From Candidatus Dadabacteria bacterium (GTDB lineage: Bacteria; Desulfobacterota_D; UBA1144; Nemesobacterales; Nemesobacteraceae): 64,000 bases of DNA. Below are positions 17,983-29,760 of the stretch, in pieces. Below the pieces are notes generated by a model, which saw nothing but the letters and a program-made list of their open reading frames with translations, had not been told where the DNA came from and did no database searches. The DNA lies in contig JAJDTG010000007.1 of assembly GCA_022827275.1 (NCBI GenBank), forward strand, positions 1-64,000, read 5' to 3'. How positions within the stretch are numbered: the first letter of the stretch is position 1; each line of letters starts with the position of its first letter. A program made the position numbers and the translations under genes.

Positions 17983-18783
17983 GTGATAAAGGTTGCGGTA
18001 GTCGGGGTGTGCGGGCGTATGGGAATGAGCGTGGCTTCGCTTGCGGGCGCGGACGGGGATATTGAGCTTGTGGGAGCGACTGAGGCGGCGGGACACCTTT
18101 CGGTCGGCCGCGATCTCGGGGATCTTGTCGCGGGCGCGGGTCCGGGAGTAATCGTGAGTGACGGCATTTCGGAAGCGGCCCGGGACGCGGACGTCATAAT
18201 TGACTTTACCGTTCCCGAAGCGACCCTTGCCCACGCCGAATATTCTGTCCGGAACGGAAAATCGATGGTCATAGGGACGACGGGGTTTACCCCGGAGCAG
18301 AGGGAAGAACTCCTCGGGCTGCTTCGGCAGATACCGTGCGTCCTCTCTCCAAACATGAGCGTCGGGGTGAACGTTCTTTTCGAGATATCAAGACAGGTGG
18401 CATCTCATCTGGGAGAGAGCTACGACGCCGAGATTTTTGAGGCCCATCACAGGGGGAAAGCCGATTCTCCCAGCGGAACGGCAATCGCGCTCGCGGAAGC
18501 GGTCGCCGCCGGCCTCGGGTCAGAACTCGGAGACGTGGCGAGATACGAAAGACACGGGCGGATAGGGGCGAGAGAAAAAGGCGAAATAGGTATCCAGACG
18601 CTTCGTGGAGGAGACGTGGTCGGGGATCACACTGTCATGTTCCTCGGCGACGGAGAGAGAATGGAGCTTACCCACAGGGCTACCAGCAGGGAGAATTTCT
18701 CCGCGGGCGCGATTCGCGCGGCGAAATGGATTCCGGGAAAACCTCCGGGGATCTACGCGATGAGGGACGTGCTCGGATTCTGA
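17983..18783 (+). CDS. dapB: 4-hydroxy-tetrahydrodipicolinate reductase
   Basis: This is DapB (266 residues), which reduces hydroxy-tetrahydrodipicolinate with NAD(P)H in lysine and diaminopimelate synthesis. Motifs: the nucleotide loop GVCGRMG near the start, VIIDFTVPEATL, GTTGF, SPNMSVGVNVLF, and the catalytic block EAHHRGKADSPSGTA with His155, His156 and Lys159. It ends GIYAMRDVLGF. The start is GTG 17983, with GGAGG inside the preceding lipoprotein gene; a longer frame from 17929 would overlap that gene and adds no conserved residues. tgt follows 20 bp later. Confidence 0.95.
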   Translation: MIKVAVVGVCGRMGMSVASLAGADGDIELVGATEAAGHLSVGRDLGDLVAGAGPGVIVSDGISEAARDADVIIDFTVPEATLAHAEYSVRNGKSMVIGTTGFTPEQREELLGLLRQIPCVLSPNMSVGVNVLFEISRQVASHLGESYDAEIFEAHHRGKADSPSGTAIALAEAVAAGLGSELGDVARYERHGRIGAREKGEIGIQTLRGGDVVGDHTVMFLGDGERMELTHRATSRENFSAGAIRAAKWIPGKPPGIYAMRDVLGF

Positions 18784-18803
18784 TCCCGCCGCGTTTATCC
18801 ACC

Positions 18804-19913
18804 ATGTACCAGTTCAGGCTTATCGAAAAGGAAAAGGGCGGTTCCGCCAGACTGGGAGAAATCCTCACTTCCCGCGAAACGATTGAGACTCCGGCATTCA
18901 TGCCCGTGGCGACCCAGGGAGCGGGCAAGGCCATAACGCCCCTTGATCTTCGCCGCCTCGGTTTCAGGGTTCTTATAGCAAACGCCTACCATCTCTACCT
19001 GAGGCCCGGCACTGACATAATAAGCTCCCTCGGCGGGCTTCACCGCTACATGTCCTGGGACGGCGCGATCGTCACTGACAGCGGCGGCTATCAGGTCCTG
19101 AGCCTCGCTAAAAGCAGGAAGATAACCGAAGACGGGGTCTCCTTCCGCTCCCACATAGACGGAAGCGAGCATTTTTTCTCCCCCGAGGTTTCAATAACCG
19201 TTCAGGAAGACCTGGGCTCTGACGTGATGATGTGTTTTGACGAGTGTCCGGCCCACGATTCTCCCTACGAGTACATGGAGAAGTCGGTTTCCCTTACGAC
19301 GCGCTGGGCGAGGCTCTGCAAGGAAGCGAGGCGGGACCCCTCCAGGGCGCTTTTCGGCATCGTGCAGGGAGGGGTGTACGAGGATCTTCGGGCGCGCTCG
19401 GTGGAAGAGCTTGTGGACATAGGGTTTGACGGCTACTCGATAGGCGGACTGGGGGTCGGCGAGTCAAGCGGGGCGACTTTTGAGATTACCGAGCTCTGCG
19501 CAGGGCTTCTGCCCGAGGACAGGCTCAGGTATCTCATGGGCATCGGGAATCCGGGCGACATAGTGAAGGCGGTGACTCTCGGGGTCGATCTTTTCGATTG
19601 TGTCATCCCGACCCGCAACGCCCGCAATGGTACTCTCTTTACAAGCCGGGGAAAAGTGGTTATAAAAAACTCCCGTTACGCGTACGACAGCTCGCCTCTT
19701 GATGAGGATTGCGGCTGCTACACGTGCGAAAATTTTTCAAGGTCGTATCTGAGGCATATATTCATGGCCGGGGAGATTCTCTCTCTTCAGCTGCTGACCC
19801 TTCATAACCTCTATTATTACTCCGAACTGATGAGAAAAATAAGAGAATCGATAAAAACCGGCACCTTCAGGCAGTTGTGCTCGGAACTCAGCGATGCTGA
19901 GGAGGAACAGTAA
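18804..19913 (+). CDS. tgt: tRNA-guanine transglycosylase
   Basis: This is queuine tRNA-ribosyltransferase of 369 residues, which exchanges guanine-34 for preQ1 in tRNAs with GUN anticodons. Catalytic residues are Asp92 in TDSGGYQV and Asp265 in FDCVIPTRNARNG; substrate motifs are VQGGVY and SIGGLGVGES. The zinc site is CGCYTCENFSRSYLRH with the distal His in LTLHN. Start ATG 18804 aligns with the family; the frame opens earlier inside dapB. yajC begins immediately after the stop, giving a tgt-yajC-secD-secF operon, a common bacterial order. Confidence 0.97.
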   Translation: MYQFRLIEKEKGGSARLGEILTSRETIETPAFMPVATQGAGKAITPLDLRRLGFRVLIANAYHLYLRPGTDIISSLGGLHRYMSWDGAIVTDSGGYQVLSLAKSRKITEDGVSFRSHIDGSEHFFSPEVSITVQEDLGSDVMMCFDECPAHDSPYEYMEKSVSLTTRWARLCKEARRDPSRALFGIVQGGVYEDLRARSVEELVDIGFDGYSIGGLGVGESSGATFEITELCAGLLPEDRLRYLMGIGNPGDIVKAVTLGVDLFDCVIPTRNARNGTLFTSRGKVVIKNSRYAYDSSPLDEDCGCYTCENFSRSYLRHIFMAGEILSLQLLTLHNLYYYSELMRKIRESIKTGTFRQLCSELSDAEEEQ

Positions 19914-20288
19914 TTGAAAAAACTAGCTTTTGTCGCCACTTCAGCCCTTTTCCTTTTGTCATGCATGCCTCCCGGAACCGGCTCAGGGGAAGGGGGAACG
20001 GCATTTTCGGCCATACTCCCGTTTGTTGCCATATTCGCCCTTTTTTACTTTCTTATCATAAGACCCCAGCAGCGCCAGAGCCGTGAGCGCAAGAAGATGC
20101 TCGCCGAAGTAAAGAGGGGTGACAGCATTGTTACCACCGGCGGCATATACGGCAGGGTGATAAACGTCGACGGGAACGACATAACGGTCGAGATAGCTAA
20201 AGGCATCAACATAAAAATGGCCCGCTCCGGTGTCTCGGAGAAAACCGATTCCGGGGCCGCTGAAGGCAAATCCAAAGGGGGCGGCTGA
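19914..20288 (+). CDS. yajC: YajC preprotein translocase subunit
   Basis: This is a 124-residue small accessory subunit of the SecDF complex. It has the classic YajC core: one membrane helix (LPFVAIFALFYFLII) followed by RPQQRQSRERKKMLAEVKRGDSIVTTGGIYGRV. It starts with TTG directly after the tgt stop. Oddly, a lipoprotein-like signal precedes the core: MKKLAFVATSALFLLSC then a Gly/Ser linker. Most YajC proteins have only one helix. If processed, this one would be lipid-anchored outside the inner membrane with the core helix still spanning it. Confidence 0.92.
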   Translation: MKKLAFVATSALFLLSCMPPGTGSGEGGTAFSAILPFVAIFALFYFLIIRPQQRQSRERKKMLAEVKRGDSIVTTGGIYGRVINVDGNDITVEIAKGINIKMARSGVSEKTDSGAAEGKSKGGG

Positions 20289-20292
20289 TTAG

Positions 20293-21894
20293 ATGCAAGG
20301 CGTGTCCCGTCTCTGGATTACCGTTATTTTTCTTTTTTCCTTTCTCTCCGCAATACTCCTTACGCCTACCTTCATGGGCGACAAGCTTCCCTCGTGGTGG
20401 GGGAAGGTTTTCTCGAGCAAGGGAATAAGCCTAGGGCTTGATCTTGAGGGAGGGATATTCCTTCTTCTGGGAGTGGAGACCGAAGAGGGCGTGGAGCAGG
20501 AAATGCTCATAGTTGAAGAGGCCCTCGTATCGAAATTCAGGGAGGGGAGGATTCTCGTTAAGACCTCCTCCGTTTCTGAAGGAACCCTCACAATCGGTCT
20601 TTTCCCGGGCGCGGATATGGACAAGGTGCTTGAGATCGCGCGCAGCGAGTTTGAAGAGGTGGCGGATATAAATTCCGACGGGTTTCTCCTGAGGCTCTCG
20701 ATAAAACCGTCCTATGTGGACGAGCTTGAGCGAAACTCAATAGAGCGGGTCCGCCACATAATAGAGAACCGCGTCAAGGATTTCGGTCTTGTTGAGCCGA
20801 GCATACAGAAATCAGGCGATGACAGGATCCTGGTGCAGGTTCCGGGAGCCTCAAACAAAGACAGGCAGAGAATAGTGAACCTGATCAAAAAGACGGCCGT
20901 TTTGGAATTCAAGATCGTAAGGGCCGTCGGGGTGTCGCAGGAAAACCTCCTCGCTGCGGCCGAAGCCGGGACCGAAAAACAGCTCACGGAAAAAGGGTTT
21001 GCCATCCACGAGGGAGATACCGGGAACGAGAACGAGAGGTTTTTTCTGACCGAGAGGCTTGCGAGCGTGACGGGGGAATATATTTCCGATGCCCGGATAA
21101 CGTTTGACAATTACGGAAACCCCGCGGTCGGATTCACCTTCAGGGGGGAGGGCGCGAGCAAGTTCGGAAAGCTTACCGAGTCTAACATCGGCGAACGTCT
21201 GGCGATAGTTCTTGACGGCGTTATAAAGTCGGCGCCCACAATCCAGGACAAGATAACCTATCAGGGCACGATAACCGGAACCTTCACAACGGAGGAGGCA
21301 AAAGACCTTGCGCTTATCCTGAGGTCAGGCTCCCTTCCGGTTCCCGTAAGGGTTGAGCAGGAAAGGACCGTGGGTCCTTCCCTCGGGCAGGACTCGATAG
21401 AGAAGGGGAGATTCTCCATGATCGTCGGCGGCATACTCGTTCTGGTGTTCATGGTCTTTTTCTACAGGCGCCAGGGCGTTATAGCCAACGCCGCGCTGGT
21501 GCTCAACATACTTTTCATAATGGGCTTTCTCTCCGCTTTCGGCGTTACGCTTACTCTTCCCGGCATAGCCGGGCTTGTTCTGACGCTCGGCATGGCGGTT
21601 GACGGGAACATCATCATATTCGAGAGGATAAAAGAGGAGCTCGTAGCGGGCAAAACCGCGCTTCACTCGATTGAGACGGGATACGCAAGGTCCGTGTGGA
21701 CCATACTTGACGCGAACGTCACGACGCTTCTTACGGCGCTTATACTTTTCTGGCTCGGCACGGGCCCCGTGAAGGGCTTTGCGGCAACGCTTTCAATCGG
21801 AATAGTGTCGACCGTTTTCAGCAATCTGATTGTGGCGAGAATCTTTACGAACATGCTTTACAGGGACAAAAAACTGACCGAAGTAAGTATCTGA
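20293..21894 (+). CDS. secD: Protein translocase subunit SecD
   Basis: This is a 533-residue RND-related SecD subunit, which uses the proton gradient to help proteins exit the Sec channel. It has a first membrane helix, then GISLGLDLEGGI (signature), a large periplasmic P1 domain (about 60-340) with RVKDFGLVEPSIQ and DRILVQVPG, and five further helices from about residue 375. Later motifs are GLVLTLGMAVDGNIIIFERIKEE (the conserved Asp) and DANVTTLLTALILF. It is complete, and secF follows after 10 bp. Confidence 0.97.
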   Translation: MQGVSRLWITVIFLFSFLSAILLTPTFMGDKLPSWWGKVFSSKGISLGLDLEGGIFLLLGVETEEGVEQEMLIVEEALVSKFREGRILVKTSSVSEGTLTIGLFPGADMDKVLEIARSEFEEVADINSDGFLLRLSIKPSYVDELERNSIERVRHIIENRVKDFGLVEPSIQKSGDDRILVQVPGASNKDRQRIVNLIKKTAVLEFKIVRAVGVSQENLLAAAEAGTEKQLTEKGFAIHEGDTGNENERFFLTERLASVTGEYISDARITFDNYGNPAVGFTFRGEGASKFGKLTESNIGERLAIVLDGVIKSAPTIQDKITYQGTITGTFTTEEAKDLALILRSGSLPVPVRVEQERTVGPSLGQDSIEKGRFSMIVGGILVLVFMVFFYRRQGVIANAALVLNILFIMGFLSAFGVTLTLPGIAGLVLTLGMAVDGNIIIFERIKEELVAGKTALHSIETGYARSVWTILDANVTTLLTALILFWLGTGPVKGFAATLSIGIVSTVFSNLIVARIFTNMLYRDKKLTEVSI

Positions 21895-21904
21895 GGGTGC
21901 GCGA

Positions 21905-22816
21905 GTGCGGATTATAGGAAAATTTAGTTACGATTTTGTGAATAAGATGGGAGGCGCGATGCGTATTTCCATTGCGCTCGCGGTTATTTCCATCGCTTCC
22001 CTTCTGTATCACCAGGGCCCTAACTGGGGAGTAGAGTTCACGGGCGGAACGGAGATACATATAAAGCTCGCAAAGAGCCTTGAGACCAACGTCCTCAAGG
22101 GGACGCTTGCCGAGAACGGTTTCCCCTCGGAATCGGTTCAGCGTTTCGGCCTTCCGGGCGACAACGAGCACCTCATACAGTTTGCGCCGGAGCTTGCGAC
22201 CTTTGACCAGATAGGTGATTTTCAGAAAAAGCTCGAGGACCTCTTCGCCACCTCGGAAGATTTTGAGGGAGCATCCATTCAGAGAATAGACTACATAGGT
22301 CCCAAAGTGGGTAAGGAGCTGATAACCAAGGCCCTTTTATCCATACTGATTGCGTGTGTCGGCATACTTGCCTACCTGGTGTTCAGGTTTGAATTCGGTT
22401 TTGCCGTGGGAGCGGTTATCGCCCTTATTCACGATACCCTTATAACCGTCGGGGCCATATCGCTCGCGGACAAGGAGTTCACCCTTGCGATCGTGGCCGC
22501 CCTTCTGACCGTGATAGGTTATTCGGTCAACGACACCATCGTCATATTTGACAGGATAAGGGAGAACATGGGGAATTTCCCCGAAAAGGGCTTCAGGGAG
22601 CTTGTTAACGACGGAATAAGCCAGACGCTCTCGCGTACGTTGCTCACGGCGATAACGGTGTTCATAGTGCTCCTGCCGCTCTTTTTCCTCGGCGGTTCGG
22701 TGATACACGATTTCGCGTTTACCCTTATGGTAGGGGTCGTTATAGGAACCTACTCGTCAATCTTCGTGGCAAGCGCTTTCGTGGTCTACTGGAGAAGAAG
22801 AAAGGAGACCATATAG
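21905..22816 (+). CDS. secF: Protein translocase subunit SecF
   Basis: This is a 303-residue SecF, partner of SecD. Order: first helix, GVEFTGGTEI signature, short periplasmic domain, RIDYIGPKVGKEL, then five helices with TVIGYSVNDTIVIFDRIREN and SRTLLTAITVFIVLLPLFFLGG. It starts with GTG 10 bp after secD; both belong to one operon. A VVYWRRRKE tail ends it. Nothing is missing. Confidence 0.97.
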   Translation: MRIIGKFSYDFVNKMGGAMRISIALAVISIASLLYHQGPNWGVEFTGGTEIHIKLAKSLETNVLKGTLAENGFPSESVQRFGLPGDNEHLIQFAPELATFDQIGDFQKKLEDLFATSEDFEGASIQRIDYIGPKVGKELITKALLSILIACVGILAYLVFRFEFGFAVGAVIALIHDTLITVGAISLADKEFTLAIVAALLTVIGYSVNDTIVIFDRIRENMGNFPEKGFRELVNDGISQTLSRTLLTAITVFIVLLPLFFLGGSVIHDFAFTLMVGVVIGTYSSIFVASAFVVYWRRRKETI

Positions 22817-22931
22817 AAGCCGCGCTTTAGCGGACGCTCCGTCAAAAGCGGGTTCTGCGCTTTGATAATCAGCCTCATAACGGTTAAATATTTCCCGTTT
22901 TGCTTCTGAAAACACACAACTCGTTCACATC

Positions 22932-23951
22932 ATGCAGGAAACCCTAGAGCAGATAAGAAACCAGATAGATTCAGACCTTGAGGGGGTCTCTACAGAGGCC
23001 GATCTCATCAGGGTAAAGGCGGGCTACGTCGGGAAGAAAGGATCTCTCACTCAGCTTCTGAAATCCATGAAGGACCTTCCCGCTTCCGAGCGCCGGGAGG
23101 CGGGCATTCTCATAAACGGAACCAAAAAGGAAATCGAGGAGCTGATCGAGAGAAAATCCGATGAGATAAAACGCAGAGTTATGGATGAAAAGCTTCTTGA
23201 GGAAGTAACCGACTTCACTCTTCCGGGGCGCGGAATGCCGGTCGGGGCCAAGCACCCCATAACCCAGGTGATGGAGCGCATCGTCTATGATTTTGAGAGG
23301 ATGGGATTCGAGGTCGCCGAAGGTCCCGAGGTCGAGCTTGACTACTACAATTTCGAGGCGCTTAACATACCGAAAAACCACCCCGCAAGGGACATGCAGG
23401 ATACTTTCTACATAACAGACGACATGGTCTTAAGAACCCACACCTCGCCGGTGCAGATACGGATCATGCAGGCCCAGCAGCCTCCCGTGAAGATAATAGC
23501 TCCCGGAAAGGTTTACAGGTGCGACAGCGACGTTTCCCATACCCCAATGTTCCACCAGATAGAAGGTCTTCTCGTTGACAAGGGGATAACTTTCGGAAAC
23601 TTAAAATCCGTTATCATTCAGTTCGTCAAGCTCACTTTCGGTGACAATACGAACGTGAGGTTCCGCCCGAGCTTCTTCCCCTTCACCGAGCCCAGCGCCG
23701 AGGTGGACATAGAGTGCCAGATATGTTCGGGCAACGGATGCAGGGTATGCAAGGGTACAGGCTGGCTTGAAATAATGGGATGCGGCATGGTCGACCCCGC
23801 GGTTTTCTCAAGCGTTAACTACAACACTGACATCTACTCGGGTTTCGCCTTCGGCATGGGGGTTGAGAGAATCGCCATGCTTAAGTACGGGATAAACGAC
23901 ATAAGACTTTTCTTTGAGAACGACGTAAGGTTTTTGAGGCAGTTTATATAG
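22932..23951 (+). CDS. pheS: Phenylalanyl-tRNA synthetase alpha subunit
   Basis: This is PheS of 339 residues, the catalytic subunit that charges tRNA-Phe. An N-terminal coiled-coil tRNA-binding arm (1-85) is followed by the class II catalytic domain: HPITQVMERIVYDFERMGF, GPEVELDYYNFEALNIP, HPARDMQDTFYI, LRTHTSPVQIR, HTPMFHQIEGLLVD (motif 2) and GFAFGMGVERIAML (motif 3). A cysteine cluster CQICSGNGCRVC precedes EIMGCGMVDP; relatives often have only part of it. pheT does not follow directly, whereas in many bacteria pheS and pheT are adjacent. Confidence 0.97.
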   Translation: MQETLEQIRNQIDSDLEGVSTEADLIRVKAGYVGKKGSLTQLLKSMKDLPASERREAGILINGTKKEIEELIERKSDEIKRRVMDEKLLEEVTDFTLPGRGMPVGAKHPITQVMERIVYDFERMGFEVAEGPEVELDYYNFEALNIPKNHPARDMQDTFYITDDMVLRTHTSPVQIRIMQAQQPPVKIIAPGKVYRCDSDVSHTPMFHQIEGLLVDKGITFGNLKSVIIQFVKLTFGDNTNVRFRPSFFPFTEPSAEVDIECQICSGNGCRVCKGTGWLEIMGCGMVDPAVFSSVNYNTDIYSGFAFGMGVERIAMLKYGINDIRLFFENDVRFLRQFI

Positions 23952-24096
23952 TATTTTCAAGGGGTTTATCGCGAGCGCGGTGCAGCTTCTTTTTACTGTA
24001 TGTCTCGTTCTGTGACGCGAAATTACGAGTTCTCTTCACCATTGAAAGAGCAGTCAAAGATGAAAAAGATTGAAGAAAACAGAAAGGAGAATGCTG

Positions 24097-24660
24097 ATGG
24101 GAATCAAACCTGATCACTGGATAAGGAAAATGGCGCTTGAGCACAAGATGATAGATCCTTTTGTGGAAGGACAGGTAAGCAAGGGTGTCATATCGTACGG
24201 TCTTTCCTCTTACGGCTATGACATAAGGGTAAGCAATGAATTCAAGGTGTTTACCAACCTCCACAGTGCCGTAGTTGATCCGAAGAGCTTCGATCCCAAA
24301 TCCTTTGTGGAGATAGAGGATGATTACTGCATAATCCCCCCGAACTCCTTTGCTCTTGCAAAGACCGTCGAGTATTTCAGGATACCCAGAAGCACGGTTA
24401 CCGTGTGCGTCGGCAAATCCACTTACGCAAGGTGCGGGATAATCGTGAACGTCACCCCCTTTGAACCCGAGTGGGAGGGATACGTGACGCTTGAGATCTC
24501 GAATACTACTCCCATCCCGGCGAAGATATACTCAAACGAGGGAATCGCCCAGGTGCTGTTTTTCGAAGGAGATGAGGAATGCGAGATCTCCTACGCGGAC
24601 AAGAAAGGCAAATACCAGAAACAGACCGGCATCACGCATCCGAAAATTTCCCAGGCATAG
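24097..24660 (+). CDS. dcd: dCTP deaminase
   Basis: This is a 187-residue Dcd, which converts dCTP to dUTP on the route to dTTP. Motifs: [45 protein letters not shown] (active site including Ser, Arg and the catalytic Glu), [12 protein letters not shown], and a C-terminal [14 protein letters not shown] that folds over the nucleotide. The start is set at ATG 24097, 7 nt after AGGAG; upstream in-frame TTG 24070 and ATG 24091 have worse spacing. Single gene. Confidence 0.95.
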   Translation: MGIKPDHWIRKMALEHKMIDPFVEGQVSKGVISYGLSSYGYDIRVSNEFKVFTNLHSAVVDPKSFDPKSFVEIEDDYCIIPPNSFALAKTVEYFRIPRSTVTVCVGKSTYARCGIIVNVTPFEPEWEGYVTLEISNTTPIPAKIYSNEGIAQVLFFEGDEECEISYADKKGKYQKQTGITHPKISQA

Positions 24661-24844
24661 GGTTCTGGAAAGCAATTCTGTCCTCAAGAGACCGATTGGG
24701 CCTGCAATCTGCTGAAAAATTCGGCATTTATGTGTCTCACCGCCCAAAATATGATAAAGTTACAGATATGGGCTTAATGTATCCCCTACAGAGCAAGTTC
24801 GAGATAATACCGCAGTGTCCGGACGGTATGGAGAAGCACCTCAG

Positions 24845-25195
24845 ATGAGCGACGCAGGAGTTAAAATTCAGGTCGATCAGCTCAAAGGAGTTCTGGTAAT
24901 AAGCATATCCGGCGAGATCAAAGGCTTGGGAGGACGGGAATTTCACCGCGAGATATTCCAGAAAATCCACGGGCAGGACGCCCCTATAGTCCTGGATCTC
25001 GAAGGGCTGACCTACATCAACAGCATGGGGCTACGCTCGATCCTGCTTGTCGCCAAAAGGCAGCAGGATAACAAAGCGAAATTCGCTGTGTGCTCCCTGT
25101 CCGGACCTATGAGAGAAATATTCGAGATCACGTGCTTTGACCGGATCATGTCGGTGCTTGATTCCCGCGCCGAAGCCATAGCAACGGTAACTTAG
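24845..25195 (+). CDS. STAS-domain anti-sigma factor antagonist
   Basis: This is a 116-residue single STAS domain of the SpoIIAA/RsbV type. Visible are VLVISISGEIKGL, the core IVLDLEGLTYINSMGLRSIL with the serine (in NSMGLRS) that partner kinases phosphorylate, and a final helix. Such proteins release sigma factors or regulate phosphatase cascades. No kinase or sigma gene is adjacent, so its partners are elsewhere. The start at ATG 24845 follows a GGAG; the upstream TTG at 24815 adds ten unconserved residues. Confidence 0.9.
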   Translation: MSDAGVKIQVDQLKGVLVISISGEIKGLGGREFHREIFQKIHGQDAPIVLDLEGLTYINSMGLRSILLVAKRQQDNKAKFAVCSLSGPMREIFEITCFDRIMSVLDSRAEAIATVT

Positions 25196-25398
25196 AAGTC
25201 CGCCCGATACAGGTAACGGATATCCGTTACCCCGTAAAGCGTGAGAGTCACGTTGCCGAAGACATTTCGCACAGCAGTCAGCCGCTCGTCGTGTGTCGTA
25301 GAGAGAAGCGGGACGTTCTCGACAATAACCTCTTGGATACGGTGATAAAGCTTTGTCTGCTTGTCGCGATCAATTTCCCGGCTTTGATACTTTCTGGA
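25192..25398 (-). pseudogene. C-terminal remnant of a peptide ABC transporter binding protein
   Basis: Reading the minus strand gives about 68 codons without a start: REIDRDKQTKLYHRIQEVI, then VPLLSTTHDERLTAVRNV and GVTDIRYLYRADF before the stop. This matches the end of family 5 solute-binding proteins (DppA/OppA type), which finish with a DP-x-KR-x-x-LY helix, a P-x-x-x-L strand and a final aromatic-rich strand. A stop codon interrupts the frame upstream. The stop overlaps the end of the STAS gene on the opposite strand. The rest of the gene is lost. Confidence 0.65.
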
Positions 25399-25465
25399 TC
25401 AAATGCGAAGGCTGATTCTTCCTTCCTGGCATGGCAGGTATGCATATAAACCCCAAAAATTCTGA

Positions 25466-28042
<2,577 letters not shown>

Positions 28043-28064
28043 TAACCTTGGGGGTTTACCTGCT

Positions 28065-29687
28065 TTACTTTCCCCAATCAAGCCAGATACTGCCATCTCG
28101 ATAGACTTTCCCCGACTGTTTTAAATCTGTAGAACCATTTTCTATTGTTCTATGAACATTTCTCGGGGGCCTGATTAATGTATCTCTGCCTTTTTCAAAA
28201 CTCTGTTCTCTTACTAAAGCCATATAAGCCTTGTTTAATAAAAGGGCCCTTTCTCTGGATGGGGCAATTAAGTGCGTTATATCAAGGTCGCCCTGTTCAG
28301 ATGCTCTTAATACTTCTTTTTCGTCGATTTGCCCGTTTGGAAAAAATTTCTCTAGTATTTCATCATTTTCTCTGAATTCGTCCCCACCCAGGACTCTTTT
28401 AAAGTAAGTCAGTATTTCGGGTTCGGTGTGGCCTGCCTGCGGAGCATCTTTTATCCCATTTATATCTTGATGCTGCCATCCCTCTTTGCCGGGCACTTTT
28501 CTTGCGAGGGCGAAGGTTTGATCGACTGTGACTCCCACCGCACTGTGACATCCCATGCAAAATCTGTGTTCTTCTTCCGTTTGCAGCCTCAGTCTGCCGA
28601 GCTCGTCCTCGATAAAGCCCTGGAGTTGCCAACCAAAATCATTCTGCATTCCGACGAGGGGCGAGCCTTGAAACTTCGGCAGAATTCCGTTTTGTTTGTC
28701 TTCCGCTTCTTCTGCGTAAGCTCTTAGCAGGGCCCAATGGTCAAGCCATCTGACTTTTTTTGAATATCTCACTTCTTTCATTCTTTTGGGAAGTAAAGAT
28801 GGGTTTTCAGGATCGATATACCTGACCGTATGGAGAAATTCAGTGCCTTCAGGGTATAAATATCTTTCAAGGTTTCTTCCTCTCGCTTTACCTGCGTAAT
28901 GAGGAGGAATTCCGTTGATTTCTTCTACGTGTCCCTGGATTCTTCCATCCTTGTTAAGGTCAATTCCGGCAAGTTCTTCATCGACTGGTTCAACTTTGCG
29001 ACTGCATTCATGATTCTTTGCCTTGGGGTTGCATGTGATTAGCATCTCGACGATGGCCAAGTTAACTTTATAGACCTCCCTTGAGTAATTGCCTCCCTCA
29101 TCTTTGATGAACACATCTGGGAGTCTTATAAAAACATCATCAATATTTCCATTGGTCGGCCAGAAGGTTCCAAGAAAAGGCTTGTATCTGATTGCACGCC
29201 ACCAGTTTCCCTCTTTTGAGAAACCTTCTGAATCAAAACCCCGGTTAAAGTCCAGGTCCGGTACCCACCATTTGTAGTCGTCAATGGATTCGATCTTGTT
29301 TTTTAAAGGCGTATAGTTGTCGAAGGCTATATAATCCAGAACTTCTTCATCGGATATCTCGTTTATCTGTTTTGAGCGGTCAACAAACAAGTTTTCCCAT
29401 CGATTCTTCAGCGCGAACGAACTAAAAGAGTATGTTTCCTGTAACTCTAAATCTTCCTGGTAGTTCGGCATGGTCGAGTCTGTATGGCATGTCCAGCAGG
29501 GATTTGAGATGCCTTCGGTTTTCGTATAACACTGGGGCGGAACTACGGCTTCCATATTCTCTGTTTTTCCAATGCTCTCCAATGCTATTTTCAATGGATC
29601 GTAGTCTTCTTTCATGCTGGCTTGATTACCACATCCAAGCAAGATTATAGAAAGTATTAACAGGTTTAAGCTTGGTCTTCTTATTTG
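28065..29687 (-). CDS. Dihaem c-type cytochrome lipoprotein
   Basis: This lipoprotein of about 540 residues has signal and lipobox IILLGC. It carries two c-haem sites, CWTCH (about residue 63) and CMGCH (about residue 379). Between them it is rich in Trp and Tyr, with no domain I recognise, though DLNKDGRIQG looks like a calcium-loop or dockerin-like EF motif. It probably transfers electrons in the periplasm. Start ATG 29687 is preferred because the signal begins MQIRRP; 29702 is also possible. It lies downstream of a PhoX-like gene, separated by a terminator hairpin. The stop faces gyrB convergently. Function unknown. Confidence 0.75.
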   Translation of the reverse strand, partial: QIRRPSLNLLILSIILLGCGNQASMKEDYDPLKIALESIGKTENMEAVVPPQCYTKTEGISNPCWTCHTDSTMPNYQEDLELQETYSFSSFALKNRWENLFVDRSKQINEISDEEVLDYIAFDNYTPLKNKIESIDDYKWWVPDLDFNRGFDSEGFSKEGNWWRAIRYKPFLGTFWPTNGNIDDVFIRLPDVFIKDEGGNYSREVYKVNLAIVEMLITCNPKAKNHECSRKVEPVDEELAGIDLNKDGRIQGHVEEINGIPPHYAGKARGRNLERYLYPEGTEFLHTVRYIDPENPSLLPKRMKEVRYSKKVRWLDHWALLRAYAEEAEDKQNGILPKFQGSPLVGMQNDFGWQLQGFIEDELGRLRLQTEEEHRFCMGCHSAVGVTVDQTFALARKVPGKEGWQHQDINGIKDAPQAGHTEPEILTYFKRVLGGDEFRENDEILEKFFPNGQIDEKEVLRASEQGDLDITHLIAPSRERALLLNKAYMALVREQSFEKGRDTLIRPPRNVHRTIENGSTDLKQSGKVYRDGSIWLDWGK

Positions 29688-29705
29688 CATAACAAACCAC
29701 AATAA

Positions 29706-29734
29706 AAAAGGGACAGGAATTGCCTGTCCCTTTT
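29706..29734 (-). terminator. Terminator after the PhoX-like gene
   Basis: Perfect stem AAAAGGGACAGG/CCTGTCCCTTTT with a short loop and T run on the minus strand, between the PhoX-like stop and the cytochrome start. It may only attenuate read-through. Confidence 0.8.
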
Positions 29735-29760
29735 CTCGGAAGTATCAAACTGGCCGCTCT

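Noticed and set aside
28065-28178. gyrB continuing or a second frame after its stop
   Set aside because: The stop at 28042 follows the conserved C-terminus; the next frame belongs to the convergent cytochrome gene.
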